Assembly (NCBI RefSeq): GCF_025370935.1
Contig: NC_133476.1
Span: 19,263,730-19,327,729, forward strand
DNA from: Choristoneura fumiferana
Lineage: Eukaryota; Arthropoda; Insecta; Lepidoptera; Tortricidae
Direction: 5' to 3'
Length of the DNA: 64,000 nt
A program made the position numbers and the translations under genes. The notes under the pieces are model-generated. The model did no database searches, was not told where the DNA came from, and was given only the letters and a program-made list of their open reading frames with translations. Of the stretch, positions 54,309 through 64,000 are shown piece after piece. Position 1 is the stretch's first letter, and each line of letters begins with the position of its first letter.

Positions 54309-57300
54309 CTTTGTCTCGCTATAAAAACAGTCTAAGTCACCGATATAGCTTGAACAATAGCAAGTGGGAACGGGCGGGCCACATCTCTCGCAATACAGAT
54401 AACCGTTCGGGGAGAAAGGTCCTCGAGTGGCGACCTCGAACTGGAATCCGATACTTACCTACTGCAAAATAGTAACAAGCTAACACTACCCCAACAACGT
54501 TACAAAGCCAAGTTTACACATGAAAACTAGGTTACTAACCGTAAAATCCAAACTAACAAGCTTTCAGTTCTGCCAACAAAACTAAACGCGTAAAACAATT
54601 ACTGGCCAGGTACAATGGTCAGCCATTTGCCACTTTGAGACACGTTTTCCGAAAGCTAACTCTGTTAGAGATTGCGGGTCGGAATGATTAGGACGTGACG
54701 TTGGTTGGCAAGTGAAAAACGCCATTGACATGTAATTAAGTGGAGTGGTAAATAGGTGTTTCATTGGGAAAATGTTTCGACTTTTCTTCTATGAAGGTGA
54801 AATGAAGCTGTAGTTTTGAACGGAACAATTACTTTCTTGTGATAACGTATTTATGTATTATGTATTAACTAAAAACGAAGCTTACTTAACTATATAATTA
54901 GGCTCGACTCTCAAATAAGATGAGCAGCCCTGCTTTAGCAAGTAATTAAAATTGTTTTTGATTATTATATATAACAATAAAGTTTCCGTAAACATCATAA
55001 TAACATCTAACAAGGGAGATAAAACCTTAAACAAAGGCTGATAATTAAAAAGGAATATGGCGGCAAAAATCCCATCCCCTTCATCGTGCGTCGATTAAAC
55101 ATCTCGTAATATGCAATTAAGTCTAGACCAAAGCAGACTAGAATGCTGAACACGGCGTGCAACTCTATAGCGATTCTATAGCACATGATGCTGTATAGGG
55201 GTGTTATAAGAGCGATATAGATGTTGCAGTGTAACAAGAGGATGAAGCAGACGGTCTATTCAGCTTGTATGAAAGGCTCTATGAGTTTAAGAGGCTCGAT
55301 TCTTTGGCTTTTATAGCTGTTATTTTTGTACTGTGGCTGCTATCTTCAAAAATATTTTGGATTTTAACACGTTAACGTTCATATTCAAGACAACATGGAT
55401 AAGAAAGTTGGTTAGTAAATTCTATTATTGTTCCATTACAACCAAATGACCTAGTCTCAAAATAAACACAGCTTATCCCCCTAATGCCCAGAGTCCTTTA
55501 TAAAGGACTTATTGTAATTTGAACTCCAAATTCTATCATAAATGACATAGTTTGATGTTCATATATCAAAAATTTGACTTGGGCGTTAGGAGGTTAAATT
55601 TGGGTTTTGGCTAATTGATAAACATACATTAAATTATATAGTTCAGAGTTTTGAGATGTAACGTAATGTAACTAATGTAATGCATGTAATCGTCACTAAT
55701 AAAACACACTTTGTTCGTTGCAGTCTCCTATTTTACTATCCAATATCATGTATTAAAAATATCTAACTAAAAATCTAAAAACCACAAGGCAACTAAACCC
55801 ATAACCAGACATAATACGGACGTTAACATACAAAACAGTTTCCTGTTTTTCCTAGATCTAGAATCTGCTGCAGCCAAATAGCAAATAAGCCATTTATACA
55901 GCTGTAATACGACCGTTGCTAACAACGGCTTCCTGTTTAGAAGTGGATTTCTTCACTTTCTACACGTGTTTTGCTGCATAATGGCTTTTGGTGGACAACG
56001 GTGTTACTTTAAGTGGGTATTAACGAGATTGTGAAACTAGATTGCTGTGTTTATATACAGATTCAAATAATTTGTTTGTATGGTTTGGACTTTGTGACAT
56101 CTTACTTTGCAGATAATTTCTTAACACATGCAGTGGGTAAAAATAATAATTTACAACAAAACTTTCAGACCCTTATCACACGAAAATAATTTATTCCCAG
56201 TGTAGAAATAAAAGCTCATTAAACCTAAACAAGCGATCATTGTACTAATATCACAATATGAATATGCCTTAGTTGCTTTATCATATCCTTTTTATAATTT
56301 CTCAAGTTTATTTTATTACATTGTAAAAGTCAGTATGTCCAACAAACGATATAGTGGAATTGGTCCTGTTTAGTAGGTATATTGTGGATTGGGCTATATT
56401 GGTATGTACCTATGTAAATCCTAATAGGTAAGTACAAAATAAAGAAAGAAACGCAATGGATATCAGCTGAAATAAGTGTACAAAGGCAAACCCTTAATTA
56501 AAGGATATCTACCCGTTAACCTTAGAGTTGTAACTTTTAAATAAATGATTCTAGTTTTATTCATAGTACGTTCCAATTTTCCAGTTTCAGAAGTTTAGTC
56601 AGAAGGCTTCTTAACCAGGACAAAAAAAATACTTACCATTTTCTTATGATGGTACCTTAACATCAGGGCTGTATTCTAACACTTACTAAAAATATCGTAA
56701 ATATATCCTTTCCTTTGTAATATCCTTTGTCGTCCCTCAGTTCCTTAAAGCGGACCTCGAAGGAAACCGTCATAAAATTTCCATCACTACCACAACGGCG
56801 TGTCAAAGGTTAAAAATCGCCCCATAAACTATAAGAAAAGGAGAAAATAGTGTAAACAAAGAATATTAACGGCGGTTGTTTATGTCGAGCATTTTTCAGA
56901 GCAGCACCCCTTGCGGTAGAGATGGAAATCTGGGGGTTATTATGGTGATCAATAGAAATATTTTATCATGCTCGGAGCAGATGTGTCAGTTAATTTTTAT
57001 TGGGCGCTTTGGAGGTTCTAGATTGGATATGTCTGTCTACAAAGTCGTCTACATAAAATTAAACAATAAACACTGCTAAGACTTCCTTAGTCGCTTCGCT
57101 ATATTCTTGACAGAGTGGTCGTGGGTTTAGGATTAGTAGTAACTTATAGGGTATTTATTCAGTTCAATTAAATATTACAAAACACATTGAAACTTCAACA
57201 AAAACATACTATTTTCCATTCCCGCCAGCCCGATTCGAAAATAATCTGAAATTGCACTGAAATTGCGAACCAATGAAAAAGCAATTTCCGCGTTCTCCGA

Positions 57301-58024
57301 ATAAAACTGAAAGTAAATCCTTTTATAGTAAAACTCCTGTTTAATGTCCCTGAAAGCCCATTAAACAACGTTTACAGAACACTTACATGTCCAATGAATA
57401 TTTTATACGGGCCTAGAGAGTTGCTTGATTTTATTTAGCAGCTTCATGACTTTTAAAGTAACGAAGCTATAAAAAATAGTTACAATACACAAGTTTGCTT
57501 TTTTCATAATTTTCATAAATTATAATATTGTTCTTGCCTTTCACATGGTATAATAATATTGCCAAGATACTACTGCAGTAGCTTTCGAGCTCGATGCATT
57601 TAGATAGGTACCTACCGCGTTTAAACATGGACATGATGTCTCGTATCAGAAGTAAAAAAACTTACACTGAAAATAACTAATTGAGGGAATTACACTGACA
57701 GGACGGAGTCTAATTTTCAAAAATGACGATGATTGAAACTTATGTAACAAAATGAAAAGTATCTTAAGTTCTAAAAGTAAATATTTCATAAAGTCTTGTC
57801 TAGTTATTATTTTAAAATTAAACGTTCTAATTGTCTGTTTTTAACTATCTAATAAAGGTACAACGTTATCTAGATATTCATAAAACTTAACTATTAACTA
57901 ACTACCAAACTTAATAAATATTAAATTAACTTATTAATGCTTAATTATTAAATTAATCTAACATCAAAAACTTTGATGCAAGTAAATAACCAAACAAGCA
58001 ATATATTTTTCCGTTTTGTTACAA
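54309..58024. other. Long intergenic stretch, no gene recognised
   Basis: AT-rich. Only short random-looking frames. 56700-56770 and 56880-57060 have slightly higher GC, without motifs. Confidence 0.4.
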
Positions 58025-58170
58025 AAAAAAAACCTAACATCGAACGAAGGCTAAGGCGGGAGCTACGTTGCGATTCGCTCCCCCCTTAGCCTTCTGAACC
58101 TAACCTATACGAGTCGCTTCTGCCCTGACTCGTCTTGCTCGCTCGCTTCGCTCGCTCGCCGCCAGATAAT
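58025..58170. repeat. GC-rich repeat fragment
   Basis: GAAGGCTAAGGCGGGAGCTACG and CGCTCCCCCCTTAGCCTTC form a hairpin, followed by CTCGCTCGCTTCGCTCGCTCGCC, a sequence common in dispersed moth elements. Confidence 0.5.
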
Positions 58171-61100
58171 TTATTCATTTAGCAAGCTTACACTACTCAT
58201 ATAATTATATATTATAAGTGATACACCTAATATAATGTTATACTAAAAGGAATTAATCGAAACTTATGTTAGGTTTATAAAAATAATTTTATACTATTTA
58301 AGCGTTATACATAGTTACACAACATACTTATACATAATTTATACTTTTTTTATTATAGCTACCGTTTATTATATATGATTATATCTTGTGAATAACACAA
58401 TATGAAATTACATATTTTGTAGTTATATCTTGTGAGACGCAACCGCGGCCAACAGCTAGTACCACAATTCAGAAGAGAAAAAAAAAATTCAATTTATTGT
58501 AACGTTTTGTGCACTATATTTTACAAGCAGTTTTGTCCTCTTACTGGCAAAAGGTTTTGAAAAACAAAAAAAGAAGAAATATTTTAATCATTGAAATCAC
58601 ATCACAAGCCATGAAACCAATAATTGAAACCACATTTAAACTAAATAGCCGAAGGTAAATCAATCTAATCTTAACACAGTCAATACATATAGAATGAAAG
58701 GCAATCCCTAACGAAGCCCGAACCACTCTAAAACTACAGCAAATGAGTGACGTGAGCGTTGCCATTGGCAACAATGTATGGCTCATTTGCTAGGTATTTC
58801 ATTACCTACGTCTGAAACAGGCCCCGTTTGACAAGGGCCGAGCGACCCAAAGTTGAACACCCCAGTCCACTATCAGTTAAGACTAAAAGCGTCCATGCTA
58901 TCAACCCAATAAGGGATACAAGTGATGCAGATATAAAATTGCTATATAACGTCGAAAGTTCTGATTTTATTAAACCCGTGTATGCCAATTTGAATTTAAA
59001 CGGTGATCAAGTTAAGGTTCATAATGATATTAAAGAAGAAATGGAGTATGTTGCTAAGGTATCAGGTAGTGTTAACATTAATATGCGGGTTTGTTTAGAT
59101 GTGACCTCAATTATTCAGGCGTTTAACGGGAAGCGAAGATTAATGGATGGAGAAGGGTTTATTACGGAATTTGAACCAAATCATTGTTTATTCATTAAGA
59201 TATTCAGGATTTTATTGTAAGCTATTCAAGCGTTTGGGTATAATTGGCTTTAAATGATCAAGATTTAAAATCTCCAAGGAGGATTTTATCGAAAAAGGCA
59301 TACTCGTAATTAGTACTTGTATTTCCACTCTATATTTAAATATTACTTACCGCTGCAATTCCCTGTGGGTCAATAATCCTATCAAAAATAACTACGGAAC
59401 CTTTGTCAGGTAAAACGTTACAAATATAACATCTTGTTATCAATTCAGCTTCATGTTCATATCACAAAGGTCCCGATTTTTTACAGATGACGTACTTCCT
59501 TATAACAAATCAGTACATAACGCCAAAGGTAATCATCTGGAAACTATTCTCTATTCAGAAGCTTGAAATTTTACACAAAAAACGGTTCACGGTGTCTCTT
59601 GTGCCCACCCTGACCATTTTTGAAAGATCTCTGAAGTACCTACTGGATCCCCCTAGAAAAAAACATTCTAATGGAATGCAGAGGGGTAAGGAAGACCAAC
59701 TGATACTGGCACATGGGGACGAAAACGATGTGCTCGCTCAACCGTTGTTTCCACGTGATTTGACGCGTCATTGCCATGCCTCCGTGTGACAGATAAAGTT
59801 AAATATCAAGTGAACGAAGTATAAATAACTGGATCAAAATATTAGGATTAAGACGTTCGTGACGATGCAATAATAGTAATGGCTTTAGTAAACCAAGTAA
59901 CGCAATGTCGTCCGGTCGTAAATTTGGTATTCTTTATGTCTTTATTTTGGTAGGGCTCATAGAGTTCAATGATCGAGGTTTTTACGATGTTATTGGTCGT
60001 AATTTCTTGGCTTACCATTGCTTAGTACCGACGTAGTAAGTCGATTGATTGCAAGCCTTCAAATTATTCTTGTATTTTGGGTCTTCACAGCGGGCGGTCT
60101 TGTTTCGTAGGATCATGATCAAAAATAATTTCATCCATTGGGTACACAATATTTTCCTCTTTTCGTTTCGTTTGATCGTTCTATTAAAATGCAATTTCGT
60201 AAACACAGATTTTCAGTGTGTTATTGGCAGCCGAGATTAGATCGTCAGCGGAAGTGAGACTTAAAGTAAACTTCGGAGACTTTCGAGTTTACTTTAACTG
60301 TAAGTCTTAAAAATTTGCACAGAAATTATCGTATGTTTGCTAAATTCAAAGCTTATTGTTAAGTATTTTCATTTTTAAACTATTAATCCAATTCACAACT
60401 TATTAAAAGTAAGATGGTTGTGAATAAGATACAAGTAATTTATAATAAATTCGCTGGTATTTTTGTAATGTCTAGGAGCCAATTTATATCTACACAGACA
60501 AAGGCCTAGGCCGTAATTGAGAGGTCAGAATAACCTTTTAAACAATTAAATAATGATGCAAACCATTTAGAAAACGTCTAAAATGTTATCTTCATCGAAA
60601 AAACAGCGTCGAAATTCCAAAAAAAGTTTCCAAAAGTTTCACATACTTCCCGTCCCGACAAGAATGCAGCTCCGCGCCGCACCACGCCGCATTATCCTAA
60701 TCGAATACTCAGCACATATTTAGTTGATGGGATAAAGAGCATAAATCTGTCATTTTCAGGAGTGCTGATTCACGTTAATAAATTTAAGGAAACTGCACAC
60801 CCTCTTTGACGCATCGACGCAATGGTAATATTGAGGGGATCACAGGATTTTGATAAGCGGCCCCCATCTTTTGGAAACAGGTGACGATCGATTATTGGGA
60901 AGAATTTAACAAAACGTTTGTCAACTGCTCATAATTTTCTATGTCAGCAACAAGCATATTCACATAAACTTGTATTTTTTCTGAAGATATTACTAAATTG
61001 AAGTGATGGTGCCTGGATAATTTCTAGTAACATTAGATCAAATTTATAGTGCTCATTATTATGTGTCTTTCAAAATTAATCAGTAACCCTACCTGCAATA

Positions 61101-61658
61101 AAAGATATATAAAATAAAGGACTGATTTAAGATTGGTCTTCTAACAGAAATGTGTGAGCTAGTGGAGCGGTATGCGAGGAATCTGATAGAAGCAGCACTG
61201 CATATTGCTTGAAAGATAAAATCATCCTATTGGTGATTATGTTTCCTCACACACTGAAATATTTACTTGCACATGTGTAAAGAATGTGCATAAATATATA
61301 ACGAGTTTAACTAAAATTGCTAGCAAGGCCGCAAGGTCTTGTAATTTGTGTCAAGTGATTTGTCGTTCAATGTTGACAATTGAAGCTCAACATGTGCACA
61401 GATAAGAATGCATTTTAAAGTACAATTACAACAAGTGCTTGAGATTGACGCCTGACTATGTTTTTATCAGTCCTTAACACAGTGTGTAAACTTACATTGC
61501 AACAGTAGAAGAGCCAATTGTCCTGTGATGGCGAGGTAAAAAATCCTAATGACATTATAGTGATGAAGATATGCATTCTTGAGTATGCAAGTAATAATAA
61601 TTAAAAAATTGGATAAGTAAATGAAAAACACCGTACTCGTATTGTATTCAATGACAAG
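58171..61658. other. Intergenic; unassigned frame at 58828-59220
   Basis: The plus frame 58828-59220 (130 codons) has a balanced, protein-like composition (DIKLLYNVESSDFIKPVYAN; CLDVTSIIQAFNG) but starts without ATG and matches nothing I know. It could be an exon fragment or repeat-derived coding. 58440-58465 (ACCGCGGCCAACAGCTAGTA) is a repeat end. Elsewhere nothing. Confidence 0.4.
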
Positions 61659-61664
61659 TTTATT
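61659..61664 (-). terminator. Polyadenylation signal of the SulP transporter gene
   Basis: AATAAA on the minus strand, 185 bases after the stop codon, is the first canonical hexamer in the 3' region. The predicted 3' UTR is therefore about 200 bases. Confidence 0.6.
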
Positions 61665-61848
61665 AGTTACAGTTCAATAAGTAATTATGAGTAAACATTT
61701 AAGCTTTCATAAAATATGAGTTAGATGTAATAACTTAAAATTAAATGACTTACAGTAAGTATTCCTAAAAGCAAAACTAGTTGTACCGTTCCTGACGTAC
61801 AACGCAAGTTGAGCCATCAATATTCTTAATAAGTATGTCGTGACATTA

Positions 61849-63735
61849 TCATGCTCTCACAAACAAATTGAACACATCTTCAGGACTTGAAGCTATTATA
61901 AATCTACTAGTAATCTTAGGATTAATATCAAGGCATAGATTAACAATTTCATTCGAAAAGTTCAAAAACATTAAATGTCGAGATGCTTTTTCCAAGTCCT
62001 GAACAACTGACATCAGATTTGAAGCCACAGTGGAGTCCATTTTTCTTACATTTGTACCGTCTATAATTATCATGTCGTAACCAGATTCATGGGATGCTTC
62101 TAAAACTGTTCGACGTACGTGCTCAGCTGCACAATATGAGAGATTTTCAGTCAAGGGAATGGTCAGATAGCCACCTTTCTCACACAATACTGTATTAACA
62201 TCAACATTAGGTCTTGATACACCGTATAGTAGTATCGCAGCATTGACAATAATCCCTACTACAATTCCATACTCTAAGCCAATGGACAATGAAATGGCCA
62301 TAGTGATCAACATCAAAAAGAGCTCCACTTTGTTATTTCTCCAGAGCCTCCCAAAAATCGGGAAATCAATCATGGAGAACATGGCCGTTATAATCAAACC
62401 AGCTAATGATGCTTTAGGAATGAAATAGAAAGTTGATGTTAATAAACTCAGGGCCAATAAAATTAGGAACCCGGTAAAAATTCCTCCTGCAGGAGTTTGA
62501 ACGCCAGAAGCATTATTTAGAGCTGTCCGAGTAAATGAGCCAGTAATGGGCATGCTTCTGGCAAATGACCCAATAATGTTGCACATCCCGACTGCGATCA
62601 TTTCTTGAGTGGCATCAACAGGTTTTCCTCCAGCAAAAGCCTTTGCTATAGCCACTGACTCCAAAATAGCAACCAAAGGCAAAACTATAGATTGAGGTCC
62701 TAGCACTGTCAGCATATCTCCAAAGGAATAAGTTTCATTGCCTACAATAGTGTTAAAAGGTGGAGGTTCGATTTTAGGCAAACCACTCCCAATGACACCA
62801 ATTAATATAAGAGGCTCACCACCGGTAACAAGCTTTAATATGTATGCTATTATCATACCCAATACCACAACCACAGCATTTCTAGCGAGTGACACGAACC
62901 ATCTAAATTGTTTTGAAGCGCCATCAGTCCGGCTGCAACCTTGGCCAAGTTTCTTCAAGAAAATCAGCACACCAATTGTTAAGAATCCAAGTATAGGGTC
63001 CCATAATTTAATAGTTTTGATATTAAGAACGAAGTTGTATACGGATTCAGCAAAGTAGTTTCCAGATTTCCCGTCAAGACCGAACAGTGATTTCAACTGT
63101 GCGGAAGCAATCTGAAAGGCAGCGGCTGTTGTGAATCCACTGATAACGGGTAGAGATATGAATTCGACTAAGAATCCAAGCTGTAATATACCCATGCCTA
63201 GTTCGACCAGTCCAGCTAAGAATGCTGCTAAAACAGCGAAGTCTGCCGAGTACCCCGAAACGTACTTTGATACCATTGCTGACATGATAGCTGTTGGTCC
63301 AACGGTGACATCTTTTGAGCTTCCAAAAAACAGGTAAATGAAACCTCCAACCAGACCGGCATATAATCCATATTCAGGAGAGAGGCCTGCGACAACTGCA
63401 TAAGCTATGCCTTGAGGGATAGCCGTTAATCCCACGGTGATGCCCGCTATTATATCTTGAATAAGTTTGGTCGTATTATACGCTGGCAACCATGATATTA
63501 TAGGTAGTTTTTTTTTCACAGTCCTCACACTGCACAGTTCCTTGGCAGAACTTTTTATTTTACGTATTTGAGTGCCATTTTCACTTTTCACCTTTAAAAC
63601 CGTCATTATATTGTAAATTTCACGAGCTGCGTCTGATTTAGTCCGCCTGCTACTGAATGTGTGATTGACATTTATCGACTGTTTTATCGGTATCTTTCCA
63701 GGGTAGAATCTTGATATCCTTGAGATGAATATCAT
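61849..63735 (-). CDS. SulP/SLC26-family anion transporter (sodium-independent sulfate transporter-like), intronless
   Basis: A single 628-codon frame, close to the usual 580-650 residues of the family. An in-frame TGA seven codons upstream (63754-63756) limits the start to the ATG at 63735; a second Met at residue 44 could also serve. Residues about 75-475 form the transporter core with multiple membrane segments: the SulP signature GLTAIPQGIAYAVVAGLSPE (102-121), GPTAIMSAM (about 146) and SMPITGSFTRTALNNASGVQ (about 394) are visible. Residues about 515-625 form a cytosolic STAS domain (MIIIDGTNVRKMDSTVASNL). Family members exchange sulfate, chloride, bicarbonate or related anions across membranes; the closest animal group by appearance is SLC26A11-like, but substrate cannot be read from sequence. 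The absence of introns is unusual for such a gene and may mean retroposition or an ancestral intron-poor insect paralogue. Confidence 0.95.
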   Translation of the reverse strand: MIFISRISRFYPGKIPIKQSINVNHTFSSRRTKSDAAREIYNIMTVLKVKSENGTQIRKIKSSAKELCSVRTVKKKLPIISWLPAYNTTKLIQDIIAGITVGLTAIPQGIAYAVVAGLSPEYGLYAGLVGGFIYLFFGSSKDVTVGPTAIMSAMVSKYVSGYSADFAVLAAFLAGLVELGMGILQLGFLVEFISLPVISGFTTAAAFQIASAQLKSLFGLDGKSGNYFAESVYNFVLNIKTIKLWDPILGFLTIGVLIFLKKLGQGCSRTDGASKQFRWFVSLARNAVVVVLGMIIAYILKLVTGGEPLILIGVIGSGLPKIEPPPFNTIVGNETYSFGDMLTVLGPQSIVLPLVAILESVAIAKAFAGGKPVDATQEMIAVGMCNIIGSFARSMPITGSFTRTALNNASGVQTPAGGIFTGFLILLALSLLTSTFYFIPKASLAGLIITAMFSMIDFPIFGRLWRNNKVELFLMLITMAISLSIGLEYGIVVGIIVNAAILLYGVSRPNVDVNTVLCEKGGYLTIPLTENLSYCAAEHVRRTVLEASHESGYDMIIIDGTNVRKMDSTVASNLMSVVQDLEKASRHLMFLNFSNEIVNLCLDINPKITSRFIIASSPEDVFNLFVRA

Positions 63736-64000
63736 TGACGTAAATAACGTAGTTCAAGAATTAAGGAAATAAAATAAAATGACATAACTATTTTATACTT
63801 TAACATAAAAACACTTTTTAATAACGAAACTTATAAAAACCTTTTTTTTTTTTCAAACTTTGGAATAAGCCAATTTTAAGGTATTTTCAAAAACCATATG
63901 CATATAAAAAAATCGCTTTCTCAAATTCTTCTAGTTATAGTTATTTAAGACATAAAAAGGATGATTCTAGTTCTAAAAAGCTTGAAATGGTTACACGTTT
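63736..64000. other. Region upstream of the SulP transporter
   Basis: Very AT-rich with a 13-base T run at 63842. TATTTTATACTTTAAC (63790, TATAAAATA on the minus strand) lies about 55-60 bases before the ATG and could act as a TATA element; no clear initiator was confirmed. Confidence 0.35.

Noticed and set aside
58806..58988. Minus-strand hydrophobic 60-codon frame
   Set aside because: Short, no homology, and antisense to a longer frame whose status is itself uncertain.
62243..63337. Plus-strand frames opposite the SulP gene
   Set aside because: Antisense shadows of the 628-codon transporter frame.

Overview
This is AT-rich arthropod nuclear DNA, almost certainly from a moth or butterfly. 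That inference rests on the repeat families: a tRNA-derived SINE with (TTTA)n tails, LINE 3' ends finishing in TTGACTTTGA or TACATACATACA, BEL/Pao retrotransposon remains, and many short foldback elements of kinds common in Lepidoptera. Gene density is very low. Most of the window is repeat-laden intergenic or intronic sequence.

Positions 1-9152 hold a tandem array with a period of about 1.8 kb. Each complete unit carries (a) a strict core promoter, with TTTAAAA and a TCATTC initiator 29 bases apart; (b) a two-exon gene for a very acidic protein of about 118 residues that I cannot assign to a family; (c) a GC-rich block of about 240 bases of unknown origin; and (d) a degenerate BEL/Pao integrase-end fragment ending in a purine-rich tract. 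Three gene copies (3039-3572, 4840-5374, 6633-7173) are intact and nearly identical. The flanking copies are decayed or truncated. This chimeric array is the most unusual feature of the window.

From 9.2 to 61 kb there is no recognisable complete gene. There is one convincing internal exon of an unidentified coiled-coil protein (14770-14906, minus). The rest is transposable-element debris: three copies of a roughly 600-800 bp foldback element, SINEs, LINE tails, a non-autonomous hAT element with a perfect 8-bp target duplication that retains the transposase C-terminus, MITEs with TA, TAA and TTAA flanks, two fragments of an ORF1-like retroelement, and a LINE reverse-transcriptase C-terminus. 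Four CpG- or motif-rich stretches (around 24.2, 34.3, 37.7 and 44.8 kb) look like possible promoters or non-coding first exons. That reading is inference only.

At the right end, 61849-63735 (minus) encodes a complete, intronless SulP/SLC26-family anion transporter of 628 residues. It has an upstream in-frame stop and a downstream polyadenylation signal, and it is the only full-length conventional host gene visible.
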